Assembly: GCA_039519185.1 (NCBI GenBank)
Contig: CM076848.1
Location: forward strand, 55,206,778 to 55,270,777
Source of the DNA: Astragalus membranaceus
Taxonomy: Eukaryota; Streptophyta; Magnoliopsida; Fabales; Fabaceae
Length of the DNA stretch: 64,000 nt
Reading direction: 5' to 3'
The position numbers and the translations under genes were made by a program. Shown in pieces: positions 12,721 to 23,663 of the stretch (the stretch's first letter is position 1; every line of letters starts with the position of its first letter). A model generated the notes under the pieces. It ran no database searches and was not told where the DNA came from. It saw only the letters and a program-made list of their open reading frames with translations.

Positions 12721-13586
12721 ACTTCCACACAAAAGCACGCATATTTTCCTCTTTCAAATTTCGAGTTGTTTTGATCAACCTTCACAGTTTTTCCAATCTG
12801 GTTTCCCAAACTCGTCAAAAATTCTGTATCGTAATATTCAATAGGGAGATGCGAAACTCGTACCCACCTTGCCACCTGAGCAATCGTTTCCTGAGATGCA
12901 TGGAAGTTTGGATTCAGTTCCCTCACCGTGAGATAGTGGTCATAGATTAATCAAGGCCCCTGAGTTAGCACGTATATATGATCATCCATGGATGTGAAGG
13001 TCACCAAAAAATATTCATTCCCAACATCAATCATATGCAGAACCCCCTTCATTAACCACAGTTGTTGCAATCTAGATTCTAAAGCCTTGAAGCCAATCTT
13101 CCTTCCCAATAGCTTCACAATCACACCGAACTTCCAAGGACGACGAATACGTTCCTCCTCGCTCGGAGAAAGGCAAAACTGAGGACACTCATAATCCCCC
13201 CTACGTCCTTCAGAATGGTCACACCACTATTGTCTTCATTGGACGTCGCTTGTGGAGGTTGTTGTGCCGCCTCCTTCTCACCTTCAATCTCCTTCTGCAA
13301 CCTCTTGATCATTCATCATCTCATCACTACCACCATCACTAGCGTCATCATAGTCATCTTCATCCTCAGAAACCTCATGATCAGAGTTGTTTCCCAACAA
13401 CGCATTACGATAGGAACCACTCCCTGTCAATCGTTCATCTCCTTCAATCGGATCCATTAAATCGTCGTACCGCACCGGACCTGTGGCTTCACCTGTAAAA
13501 GCGTGATCTCCTTCCTTCTTTTTCTTCGTGCTGCCAACCACCTGATCCCTCTCATCCGCCGTCAGTTGGGGCGCCGGCGTACTCAT
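12721..13586 (-). pseudogene. L1-type LINE ORF1 fragment (DUF4283-like)
   Basis: ATG is at 13586 (MSTPAPQL). An acidic low-complexity N-terminus is followed, after a frame break near 13285-13312, by a region containing RRPWKFGVIVKLLGRKIGFK. It ends with QVARWVRVSHLPIEYYDTEF and GNQIGKTVKVDQNN, typical of the DUF4283 domain of plant LINE ORF1 and related proteins. Reading stops where the Athila LTR begins at 12720, so the zinc knuckle and ORF2 lie elsewhere. This is a relic, not a functional gene. Confidence 0.75.
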
Positions 13587-13806
13587 GGCACGGTGGAAAG
13601 CTATTTGAAATCTGGAAGCAGAGATGGAATAAAAAAAAAAACAAAGAGTCTCTCTCAGATCTTTTGAATTTATTTATTAGGTTCTCATTGGTAGAAGTTT
13701 TATAAGAACACTAAAAGATACGATGGATTTGGTAATAATTAGATGCAAGTTTAGTTTTAGGATTCAAGGGCCAATTCAGTCATTATGGATGTGAGGGTTC
13801 CTAGAG

Positions 13807-13973
13807 ACCATAACAAAATACGTAAAGTGAGATGTTAAACAGTGTGCTTTGGTGTACTTGATGGTGGAAAAAAATTATTTTGTAACAAAATGCGTAAAGT
13901 GAAATGTTAAGTGGTATATTTGGGGTGCTTATAGAGTGAGGGAGCAAATCAAATCCCCCACCAGTAAACCATT
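13807..13973 (+). repeat. Direct repeat copy 1 of about 165 bp
   Basis: The segment starting near CATAACAAAATACGTAAAGT recurs almost unchanged at 14405-14570. Both copies end in the TIR-like stretch GGTGCTTATAG..GAGGGAGCAAATC. It is probably a partial copy of the foldback element below. Confidence 0.85.
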
Positions 13974-14105
13974 ACAATTTATTTTACTTTGAAATTCAGA
14001 GCATTTTCTTTTTGCATTTGTTGCTTGGGAATGGGTTAAATTGGTTAAGGTCATTTTAGTTTGGCTCTTTATAGTCATATCTCTATCTCTTAAGCGGCTT
14101 GTCAA

Positions 14106-14330
14106 TTTGCCGCCAACTCTTCCATTCTTTTTTTTCTTTTCTTCCTTTTTTGTTTTGGTTTTTCTTTTTTGTTTTTCTTCACTTTTTATTTGTTTTGTTC
14201 TTCTTTTATATTACTTCACCTTTTTTTTCTTCAGTTTTTTTGCTTTTTTGTTTTTTGCTTCAGTTTTTTTCTTCTTTTATATTTTAAGGTTTTGAATTTT
14301 TTTTTACTTTTTTATATTTTAAGGGGTATT
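14106..14330 (+). repeat. T-rich polypyrimidine tract
   Basis: About 220 bases are almost wholly T and C (with TTTTTCTTC-type runs), lying between the two direct repeat copies. The Phe-rich open frames across it are an artefact of composition. Confidence 0.85.
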
Positions 14331-14404
14331 TCACAGACTCGAAAAATTTTAGATGTTTAAATATGCAAATTTTATTGTTGAATAATCAATTCAGTAAAAA
14401 AAAT

Positions 14405-14570
14405 ATCATAACAAAATACGTAAAGTGAGATGTTAAACAGTGTGCTTTGGTGTACTTGATGGTGGAAAAAAAAAATATTTTGTAACAAAATGCGTAAAGT
14501 GAAATGTTAAGGTATATTTGGGGTGCTTATAGGGTGAGGGAGCAAATCAAATCCCCCACCGGTGAACCAT
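14405..14570 (+). repeat. Direct repeat copy 2 of about 165 bp
   Basis: Near-identical to 13807-13973. This copy runs on into the complete foldback element at 14519-14735. Confidence 0.85.
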
Positions 14571-14735
14571 TATGATCGTAGGATGTAGTATAAAAATTCA
14601 TCAATGGTTGAGAGTCAATTCTGATTGATTCAATCTTAACCACTCATAGAATTTTACACTATATCTTACGATCAACTTTAGTGGTTCACTGGTGAATGAC
14701 TTGATTTGCTCCCTCACCCTATAACACCCCAGAAT
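14519..14735. mobile_element. Foldback MITE, about 217 bp
   Basis: The two halves are imperfect inverted complements. The left half begins GGGGTGCTTATAGGGTGAGG and the right half ends in the complement (CCTCACCCTATAACACCCC). The symmetry continues inwards through the GATCGTA(G/A)GAT stretches. No clear target-site duplication was found, so the superfamily is unassigned. The 14736-15155 stretch to its right is AT-rich and shows nothing recognisable. Confidence 0.75.
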
Positions 14736-15165
14736 TGACTCCAAATTAAAGGCCAAAAGCGTAGGAGCAAATCAGAGATAAACCTGTTTCGGCATATCTG
14801 TTGAGAAAATCATTTTCACGTTACTTTGATTATGTAATTTATGCTACTTTTACTTGGAGGATAAAGAAATTTTATAGGACAAACAAGCACTAGCTTGTGT
14901 AAACATATTTTATCTCAATATTTGTGTGTAGCAGCACTCTTTCAAAAATTAGAGAAACTCTTTTCATATATAACTTCATATATTACGCATCGGTGCACAT
15001 GTATTTGTCTCAATATAACTTCATATATTTGTCTCAATAACTTGGTGTAGCACTCTTTTAAAGTAAAGTTTGTTATGCATTATATTATGTCATTGGTGTT
15101 ATGTTTAGTTTTATTAAATTAGTCTTTAATACACAACAATGACATATGTCAAGTGCGATTAAAGG

Positions 15166-15399
15166 ATTTTTTTTTTTGGTTCGGGACCATCGCTGGCTAC
15201 CCATGCAGTGTCTCAATGCTGACAACGAATGACTAATCTGCGCTCGTGCGTTGGGCCAATGACATTACTGTCAACGATTGCACTGGCCAACCCGTTGTTG
15301 TCACTGCAGGGAATCGAACACGAGAGCAAACCGTGACGACCCCCCCCCCCCCGAGTGTCCCAGCGGTAGGCTCGACCAACTGGGCCAGACGAGCTGGTT
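15166..15399 (-). mobile_element. tRNA-derived SINE, 234 bp
   Basis: On the minus strand it starts with a tRNA-like head. A-box-like TGGCCCAGTTGGTCGAG is followed by a B-box-like GTTCGATTCCC, and the 3' end is an A-run (T-run at 15166-15177 on the plus strand). A 10-bp duplication CGATTAAAGG flanks it (15156-15165 and 15400-15409). The head contains a long G/C homopolymer (C-run near 15341-15354). The 15410-15719 stretch to its right shows no gene. Confidence 0.85.
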
Positions 15400-16953
15400 C
15401 GATTAAAGGGTTTAATGTTAAACATTGTCGTTGTTCAATACTTGAGCTACAAATTATAAATTGTTCCAAAGATACATTTTTTGTGCGAACTAACATTTCC
15501 CTTTGTTCTGTTTTAATACCTAATTTTAAGAAATATATTCACTTTAGAGGTTTGAGAATGCTAGTGAAAGTACTGGTGGTAGTGGAGTGGTAGTGGAGTT
15601 TATGGTCATGTCAACTAAGAACATATGGATGTCTCAGGTCTCAATGTAACTCTTATATTCATTTACTTTTCATTGTTGGAAATATAGTATACATTATTCT
15701 TTGTGATGTGGAAATTGGAATGCAAGGCACCGAATTTCCCCTTCTTCCTTACGATCCCCCCACCTTTGTTCCCGATGCGGCGCCGTTTTGAACCCTTACG
15801 CTCGTCTCGATTATCAGTACCAAATCTCGCACTGTCCTTTCTGTTCCCAACGAAATCCCTTTCCTCGTTCGACCAATCTCCCTGTTGAACTCTTCCCTAC
15901 CTACACCACTGTTGAATACTCTTATACTTCTTCATTCCTCCATCCTCCTGCTGCTCCCGCCTCATGTCTTCGTTGTTGATTTATCCACTTATGATGATGA
16001 ACTTATTGAATTTATCTAACCATTTAATCTGATTTTCCTTACAGGTTGCAAAAATGAAACAGCAGGGTGCAAATAGCAATTGCCCAGTCCACTAGACTCA
16101 GCCCACAGTGACCAAAAAACCAGAGCAGCCCAAACTTGGCTGCCAAAACGGGTTCCCGCGGAACCCAGTGGGTTATCAACTGTAGCATCACGCGGGTTGC
16201 ACTTCAGAAAACGGATCCACACCGATCCAGAAGTATAAAAGGTGATTATCCGGATTTCAATTCATTTTTCTCTTCTTTCTTCTCTCTCTTCTCTTCTTCT
16301 CATTCGCTATTCTCCTTTTCTGCTTCAACGATGATTCTGCTAGGGTTTGCTCAAATCTTGAGCAAACTTGATGATTGAAGCGTGGTTTTGCTTCAATCTT
16401 ACACCACGAAGCTTCGTCTACTGATCCTACACAGAAACCCTTTCTCTACATAGTGATTTTTTAGTTTCAGAAACCCTAGACCTTCAAGCTTCTGATGTTT
16501 GAGGTTCTGATGCTTCAAGGTTGCAAACGGACTTCCTTACGAAGGTAATACGCCTAAGAACTTTCTGATTTACTTGTTGTTTCAACCGATTTAGCACAAA
16601 CCCTAACTTTGTTATTTGTGCTTTGCAGGTTATGAAACACTTAAGGGTTTGAATCGCACCCTTAATCAAAGGTATAACACACAAAACTGTTTCTCCTTCT
16701 TATTACTGTTATTCATTTATTGCATTATAAACCCTAACCTAATTGCTGATTTTCTTATTTATATGCACTGTGAACTTGCTGTTGTTGATCTGTGAGCTTC
16801 ACGGCTTTGAACTTACCCAGAATCTTACAAATAGGTATATATTTCTTACCCTTTCTCTAATCTTTCTTTGATACTGTTTGTTTCTCTCCACTTGAGAGAT
16901 TTGTGACTCTGTTTTCTGTTTCTTTGCAAGGTATTCAACCCCTTGTTGAATGG

Positions 16954-19148
16954 TGTAACACCCCCTTCTAATAACCTTACTATTTAAAAAAATCAGAGTT
17001 TCTTTTTTTTTTTTGAAAACAATATAAGAGAGTGCTACATTTACTCCATTAAATCAACAACTTCAAATCGCATAGTTCGGCTAAAAGCCACAAGATACAT
17101 AGCACCATAAAATACCTGTTTAGTTCGCATCAACTAAATACAGTCACTACCACAGCGGAATAATAATAAGTTTGAAAGACAAGTCCAATACATCACCAAT
17201 AACAGTCTAACAGTATAAATAAAATAACACATAAGCATAAGACGCCCCCCCCCCCTCGGTGCTACGTATCAGAGCATGACACTCCCTACCAGACGAAGGC
17301 ATAAGGGTAACCTTCACTCGCTATTACCTGCACGTTGCCGACATGAGAAGCAACATAAAAGCAGTAGGGTGAGTCTCTTTACATAATTAATAACATATGG
17401 AATAAGCACTGCATAGGAAAAGTAACTAGGCACACCGATTCACAACAATGGCAGCAACCACATCAAAATTACAATCTCCAAACAACATTACAAAATGTAT
17501 GGTTATGCATGAAATGCAACCCAAACTCCACGGGCACATGCATGTCGGATCCGTCACCAAATACAAGCCCTGAGGGCACTCACCAATTGTAGTTAGGCCG
17601 AAGCCTCTGCTCACCGATAATGCACATGGTTTATGAGACGCCATGACAATGCACCACAACACACCACACAATTCACCAATTCACCATTTAATCAACTCAC
17701 CATCATCAATGATTAATTAACTCACCATTGTATTCACTATCTCGCCATTTTATCAATCAGCTCACCAATCACACCATAATACACTCACCAAATCAACCCA
17801 CCACTCACACCAACACCAATTTCAATTAGGCCAATTTAGGATTTGACACAGCATAGGGAAAGTGAGTAAAAATTGCATTTTAGACACTTGAGCACCTCAG
17901 CCCAGAACCACAAGTAAAATAATCCATTTTTGCATAAAACCAGAACATTTGGATAGACACCAAAATTAGCTTCGAAACGCATTTTGAAGCACTTAAAACG
18001 GACACCCGAGTCAAAAGATACGTCAAAAACAAATTTGGGACCAAACTGAGACACAGTAAATTCGACAGCTTCTATCTCAGCAAATTCGACAGCTTCTGTC
18101 TCAACAAATTCGACAGCTTCTGTCTCAACAAATTCGACAGCTTCTGTCTCAGCAAATTCGACAGCTTCTGTCTCAGCAAATTCGACAGCTTCTGTCTCAC
18201 CAAATTCGACAGCTTCTGTCTCAGCAAATTCGACAGCTTCTGTCTCAGTAGCTTCGACAGCTTCTGTCTCAGTAGCTTCGACAGCTTCTGTCTCAGCACT
18301 TCGACAGCTTCTGTCTCAGCACTTCGACACAACAGGCGCAGCACAGCTCTTGGCGCCCAGCACCAGGGCGCCTGGGAGCAGAATTTCAGCAACACAAGCA
18401 ACACTCTAGGGCGCCTAAGGCTCCCACACTTTTTGAGTTCCTCTCAACAAAAAATCACCAAATTAAATCACCAATGCCAAATACTTATATGAACAGTAGC
18501 CATCACATTTTTCCACCAAAAATCATTCAGTCCTAACCACAAATACCTAGCATGCATCATTCATATTTCACTCCACTCAACACCAATCAAACATGTCTTT
18601 GCACAAATAAATTTTCAGCATAGCAACAACATCAAAACACACCAATCATTCATGGAAATCACCCTAGAACCTAACCCTAGACAACACTCATCACATACAC
18701 TATTAAAGATGAAAAGAAGAACCCCCTAACCTCTTAGAAGTGAAGAACTCGCAAGGCACCCTAGAATTCACCAACACCACCAACGATCCAAGCTCTCCTC
18801 CTTCCTTAGGCTCCACGCGAAAGACCCTCCTCCTTTGCCCTAGCACCGCCGCGCCCCTTCTTTCTCACTCTCCTCTTCGTAAGTTTCTTTCTTCTTCTCT
18901 TCTCTCCTTTCTTCGAATCATTTTCTTTCTTTTGCACAAATGAGACACTTGTTTCAAACCCTTGCTAAAATTCGCCTAGGCCTAAGTCAATGGGCTTGGG
19001 CTTGGGCCAATCCTAACATTCCGGAATTACCATCACCACTCCCTTCAATTTAAATAAAAATAACACATTAATAAATTAATATAACAATAATAATGCAACA
19101 CCAAAATAATTTAATCAAATAATTAATTAAATTATTTTGGGTGTTACA
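16954..19148 (-). mobile_element. Solo LTR (TGTAACACCC family), 2195 bp
   Basis: The ends are TGTAACACCC and GGGTGTTACA, a perfect 10-bp inverted repeat, with the 5-bp duplication AATGG (16949-16953 and 19149-19153). It has no internal coding region. It shares the CGTATCAGAG and CACTCGCTATTACCTGCA blocks (inverted) with the copies at 1-913 and 42482-45101, so it lies in the opposite orientation to both. It contains a 24-bp tandem array at 18058-18327. Probably Ty3/gypsy. Confidence 0.88.
18058..18327. repeat. Tandem repeat, about 24-bp unit, about 11 copies
   Basis: The unit contains TTCGACAGCTTCTGTCTCA. The spacer varies between AAA, AGTAGC and AGCAC forms. The core GACAGCTTCTGTC is nearly palindromic. 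The array is inside the solo LTR, and the Leu/Arg-rich open frame across it is a by-product. Confidence 0.92.
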
Positions 19149-19622
19149 AATGGACTCACACACACATCAACAAAGAAGGGAAAAAAAGAAGTCAGAGAGC
19201 TATAGAAGACTATGGTAGAAAAATACTTGTAAAATTTTTATTTCATTGTAAACTGATTCTGTACATTGATTACACAGTGTATGTATATATTTATAGCTTT
19301 CCCTGGATCTGTTAGCTGTTAGTTGGGTTTGTGTTAGTTACAAACCCAGTTTGTTACAATAACAAACTAGTTAACAAACTGTTAACTGTCGAAACAGATT
19401 TGTAACTACCTTATAACAACTTTTAAATAGCTGTTATATTATTCCCAAGGTGTTTTTAGGAATTTGCATTAAATTCCAGCATCCTCCCTTAATGCAAAAC
19501 CCTAAAAAACTTAGTAATAGGAGAGATACCTAAGACAGGACAAGCCCCTGTTAACATAGCTTTAAAAACAGATGATCCAGAACAAGCCTCTGGATAATAA
19601 CTTTAGAAGTTGCATTCTTAGG

Positions 19623-22137
19623 TTAGAATGCAACCAAACCTAATTCTCTCCTAAGTTTAGTAAAAGACTCACCCTTTAGTGCCTTAGTAAACACATCAGC
19701 AAGCTGTTCTTTGGTTGGACAGTAGTCTACCACCAAGTTACCTTTAGTAACCTGATCTCTAAGGTAATGGTACCTTGTTTCAATATGTTTCGTCCTTCCA
19801 TGCCCCATAGGATTCTTAGCAAGACATAAGGCAGATTTGTTGTCAATTAGGAATGTAGGAGATTGAGTAAGTTCCACCTTAAGCTCCTTTAGCAAAGCTT
19901 CCAGCCATGCTGCCTGTGTGGCAGCACTACAAGCAGAGACATACTCTGCTTCACAGGAAGAAAGAGCAACTATTTGTTGTTTTTTAGAACTCCATGAAAC
20001 AGATATGCCTTGAAACTTGAACAGAAAATCTGAAGTGCTCCTTTTGTCTATGTGATCTCCACACCAATCACTGTCAGAGTACCCCAGTAGCTCAAACTTT
20101 CCTTGATCAGTACCTTTAGGGAAGAACAAGCCATAATTCAAAGTGCCTTTAATGTACCTAAGGACCCTCTTAACAGCATTAAGGTGTATCTCCTTTGGTT
20201 CATTCATGAACCTGCTAATCATCCCAGTAGCAAACAAGATATCAGGCCTGCTGTGGCACAGATATCTTAGTGAACCTACAATTTTCCTGAAGAATATAGG
20301 GTCCACTTTAGAGCCTTTTTCACCCTCCTTCTTGCACAGAAACCCTTCTGCTGGATAGAGGGCGGAATTACATTCTGCCATTTCAAATCTGGTGAGTAAC
20401 TCCTTAGCATATTTTGTTTGATGTAGGCTTAGACCTTCTGGTACCTTTAAGAATTCTAATCCTAGGAAGTAGGATTGTCTTCCCAAGTCTGTCATCTCAA
20501 ATTCACTCTTCATAGAAGCTTTGAACTTGTTAATCTCCATAGGACAGCAACCTGTTACCAAAAGATCATCAACATATAAGCAAATTAGTAACAAATCAGT
20601 ATCCATAGTGCCTTTCACATAAACACCAAACTCATTGGTGCATTTTGTGAAACCACTTTCCACAAAAAAATGTGTCTATTCTTTTGTTCCAGGCTCTTGG
20701 AGCCTGTTTCAGTCCATACAAAGTCCAGGTCTTATTTTTCTCAATAGAGGCCAGCTCCTCTATCATAGCATTTTTCCAGTTTTTATCCTTTAAGACCTCC
20801 TTAAAGTCCACTGGTTCAGTATCAGTCATCATAGCATAGTGGATGAGGTCACCATGCTCATTCACTTCACTATCTATGGCAATATCATAATCTGCAAGCC
20901 TCCTAGGAGGCTGTCTCAACCTCAGTGTCCTAGGCAGGGCCTGAATAGTAGGTTCAGGTTCTGTTTCAGCATTGTCCTCTTCCTCTTCTTGAGGATTCTG
21001 ATCCTCATTAGGTAGAATAGGATCCTCTTCATCAGAACTATCACCAATAGGATTAGGTTCAGTGTCTAAGACCTCTTCTAGGATTGTAGAGTCCACTGAA
21101 CTCACTAGTTCAGCTTTGTCCCAGTCTCATTGCTTGTCTTCAAGCACAACCACATCCCTAGATATTTCAATCTTATCAGTTTTAGGATCTAGCAGCCTAT
21201 AAGCACCTGTAGGATGATATCCAACAAGGATTAAGGGCCTGCTCTTATCCTCTAACTTCTTTCTCTTACCATCAGGTATATGGCTATATGCAAGTGAGCC
21301 AAATACCCTTAGGTGAGAAACCTTAGGCTTGTCACCACACCAGACATGTTCTGGTACCTTGTCTTCCAAACCTTTAGTAGAGCACCTGTTTAGGATATAG
21401 ACAGCTGTATGGACAGCTTCTGCCCATAGCCTTTTAGGTAGCCCCTTAGACTTGATCATGCTCCTAGCCATATCAAGTATTGTCCTTTTCCTCCTTTCAG
21501 CAATACCATTATGCTGAGGAGTATAGGGTGATGTTACCTCATGTATTATACCTTGAGTGGTGCAGTATTCCTCAAACTCTTTGGAGGTGTACTCACCACC
21601 ACTATCAGTCCTTAAGACCTTAAGTTTCTTACCACTTTGAGTTTCTGCCATTTCCTTAAACTCCTTAAAAACACCATAGGCTTCTCCTTTAGTCTTAAGT
21701 AGATATAGCCAGATTTTCCTTTAAAATTCATCTACAAAAGTCATAAAGTATTTATTTCCCCTAATAGAGGGTATATCAAGTGGTCCACATAGGTCAGAAT
21801 ATACAACATGCAAAATATCCTTAGAAAAATGTTTCATTTCCTTATTAAACTTCTTTCTAGGTTGCTTACCCACTAGGCAAGTAGTACATGTCTCTTTAGT
21901 AACTTCAATTTTAGGTAATCCCTCTACTAACCCTTTAGTACTTAGATTACTTAGGCCTTTGAAGTTTAAATGCCCAAACCTTTTATGCCATAGCATACCT
22001 TCAAAACTAGCTGTGGCACTTAGACAATCTGTCTCTGTGATACTAATGCTGGTTTTGAAGGTTCTATTGGTGGCTAAAGGTATTGTTAAAACTAGTTTGT
22101 CTTTAACATCATACAACTTTAGTTTTAGATCCTTCAT
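19623..22137 (-). pseudogene. Copia pol: integrase, RT, RNase H, with deletion and frameshifts
   Basis: Fragments are at 21721-22137 (integrase zinc region WHKRFGHLNFKGLSNL and CTTCLVGKQ), 21127-21651 (DSGGEYTSKEFEEYC and TPQHNGIAERRKRTI), 20632-21105 and 19623-20663. The last includes the RT motif YVDDLLVTG and RNase H (DSDWCGDHIDKRSTS, SSCEAEYVSACSAATQ). In the third fragment NKTWTL runs directly into YGLKQAPRAWN near 20724. The N-terminal half of RT, usually over a hundred residues, is therefore missing without a frame change. A frameshift lies near 20640-20663. Confidence 0.85.
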
Positions 22138-22184
22138 TACTACTGGAAAAACCCTTTTCTATAAGCTGTCCTAGGCTGATAAGG

Positions 22185-23462
22185 TTACAGCTGATCCCTG
22201 GAATAGAAAACATCTTTTATCAAAATTACTTGTCCATTTTCTTTTGTAAATCTTATGTTTCTTATTCCTTCAGCTGTTATAGCCTTATTGCTAGCACATT
22301 TTATAGTGGTTTTTCTACTAGAGTCAAAGTCAACTAACCACTCTTTGTTACCAGTCATGTGATTACAACACCCTGAATCTAGATACCGAATTTCAGTGAT
22401 GGTTTTACCATCACTTGTAGTAACTGACAGGACTACACAGTCACTATTTTCCTTTAGATCTAGGTTAGTTACAACAAAATCCTCTCTAGGTTCTGTTTCT
22501 CCTAACTCATCAGTTATTATACTAAAACCTACATGCTCAGATTCTGAATCAGAATATTCTTTAGCCATATTGGCTTCAGTTTCCTTAGGCTTAGAATCAT
22601 TTCTAGTAGGACATTCAGTGGCATAATGCCCATATTTATCACATCTATAGCATTGTACCTTAGATTTGTCCTTCCTTATACTAGAATCAAATTTCTTCTT
22701 AGTGGAGTCACCCTTACCACTAGACTTACCTGACTTAGCCTTAGAACAATTACCTTTGCTTGATTGGTTGTTGTTGTTGTTGTTGTTGCCCTTAGTCCAT
22801 TTCTTTCCCTTTGGTTTGGCAGCAAACATAGCTTGATCTTCTTCACCCTCACCATTCAAGAGATTCATCCTAATCTCTTTGGCTTCAAGCCTGCTTTGGA
22901 GATCTTCAACTTTAAGATCTTCAGGCTTGATGGTGTCTTCAATGCTGTTCACAATAAAACCAAATTTTCTTGTTAAGGACCTAAGAATTTTCTTACAAAC
23001 AGTTTGTTCAGTTAATGTTTCTCCATTGAGACTCATTGTATTAGTGATTTTCTTTAGTCTCCCAAAGAAATCAGTAATACTTTCACCATCCTGCATGTTT
23101 AGACTTTCATACTGCTTTCTCAATGATTGTAGTTTCTCCTCCTTGACTGGTGCAGCACCATTATAGTATTTGTCAAGGAGGTCCCAGACAGTCTTAGAGA
23201 CTTTGATACCTCTAATTCTGTCAAAATTACTCTCATCACACCCCTGGTGTATGAGATAGATTGCTTTCCAATCTTTCTTAGTGTTTTCCTTATGTTCAGC
23301 CCTTTGTTCAGGGGTTGGGTTCCGAGCTAGTGCTGGAATCCCTTCTTGAACAATTTCTAACACATCATGGAAGCCAAAGATTGCTTCCATTTGCAAACTC
23401 CATCTGTCCCAGTTTTTCCCATTCAGCTTGGGAATTTGGGTGGATAAACTTGCACTTGACAT
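22185..23462 (-). pseudogene. Copia gag and protease start (425 codons open)
   Basis: ATG is at 23462. The gag core contains KLNGKNWDRWSLQMEAIF and DWKAIYLIHQGCDESNFDRI. A CCHC knuckle CYRCDKYGHYATEC lies near residue 270 and a protease-like YLDSGCCNHMTGN near residue 365. This part is open, but the downstream pol is broken, so it belongs to a defective element. The style is Tork-like. Confidence 0.8.
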
Positions 23463-23663
23463 ACTGTTTTGAAACCTTGATTAGCACCTTCTAACACCTG
23501 TTTCAAAAACACTTAAACTGTCAAAGAACTCACACACACAGCCTGCTTGTTGTGTGCTAATAAAATTTGTAAAGAAACTTTAAAGAATTGTGAAAGAAAG
23601 ATAAAGAACTAGGGTTTAGAGTTTAGAAATGTCCCTGGATTGTTACCATGCTCAATGATACCA

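Larger units (their letters stand above)
16004..19481 (-). mobile_element. 3' LTR of the copia element, carrying a 2.2 kb insert
   Basis: Without the insert at 16954-19148 and one 5-bp duplication it aligns end to end with the LTR at 23664-24944. Both share AAACCCTAGACC and CAAACTTGATGATTG stretches. Its inner border is the purine tract at 19482-19490. Confidence 0.9.

Noticed and set aside
14041..14360. Phe-rich open frames suggesting a membrane protein
   Set aside because: They are pure products of a T-rich tract and show no start context or relatives.
15213..15425. A tRNA gene, because of the GTTCGATTCCC box
   Set aside because: The cloverleaf arms do not form. The poly(A) tail and the 10-bp duplication show it is a SINE.
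18072..18404. Long open frame with repeated Leu-Arg-Gln-Lys units
   Set aside because: It is a by-product of the 24-bp tandem array, whose length is a multiple of three.
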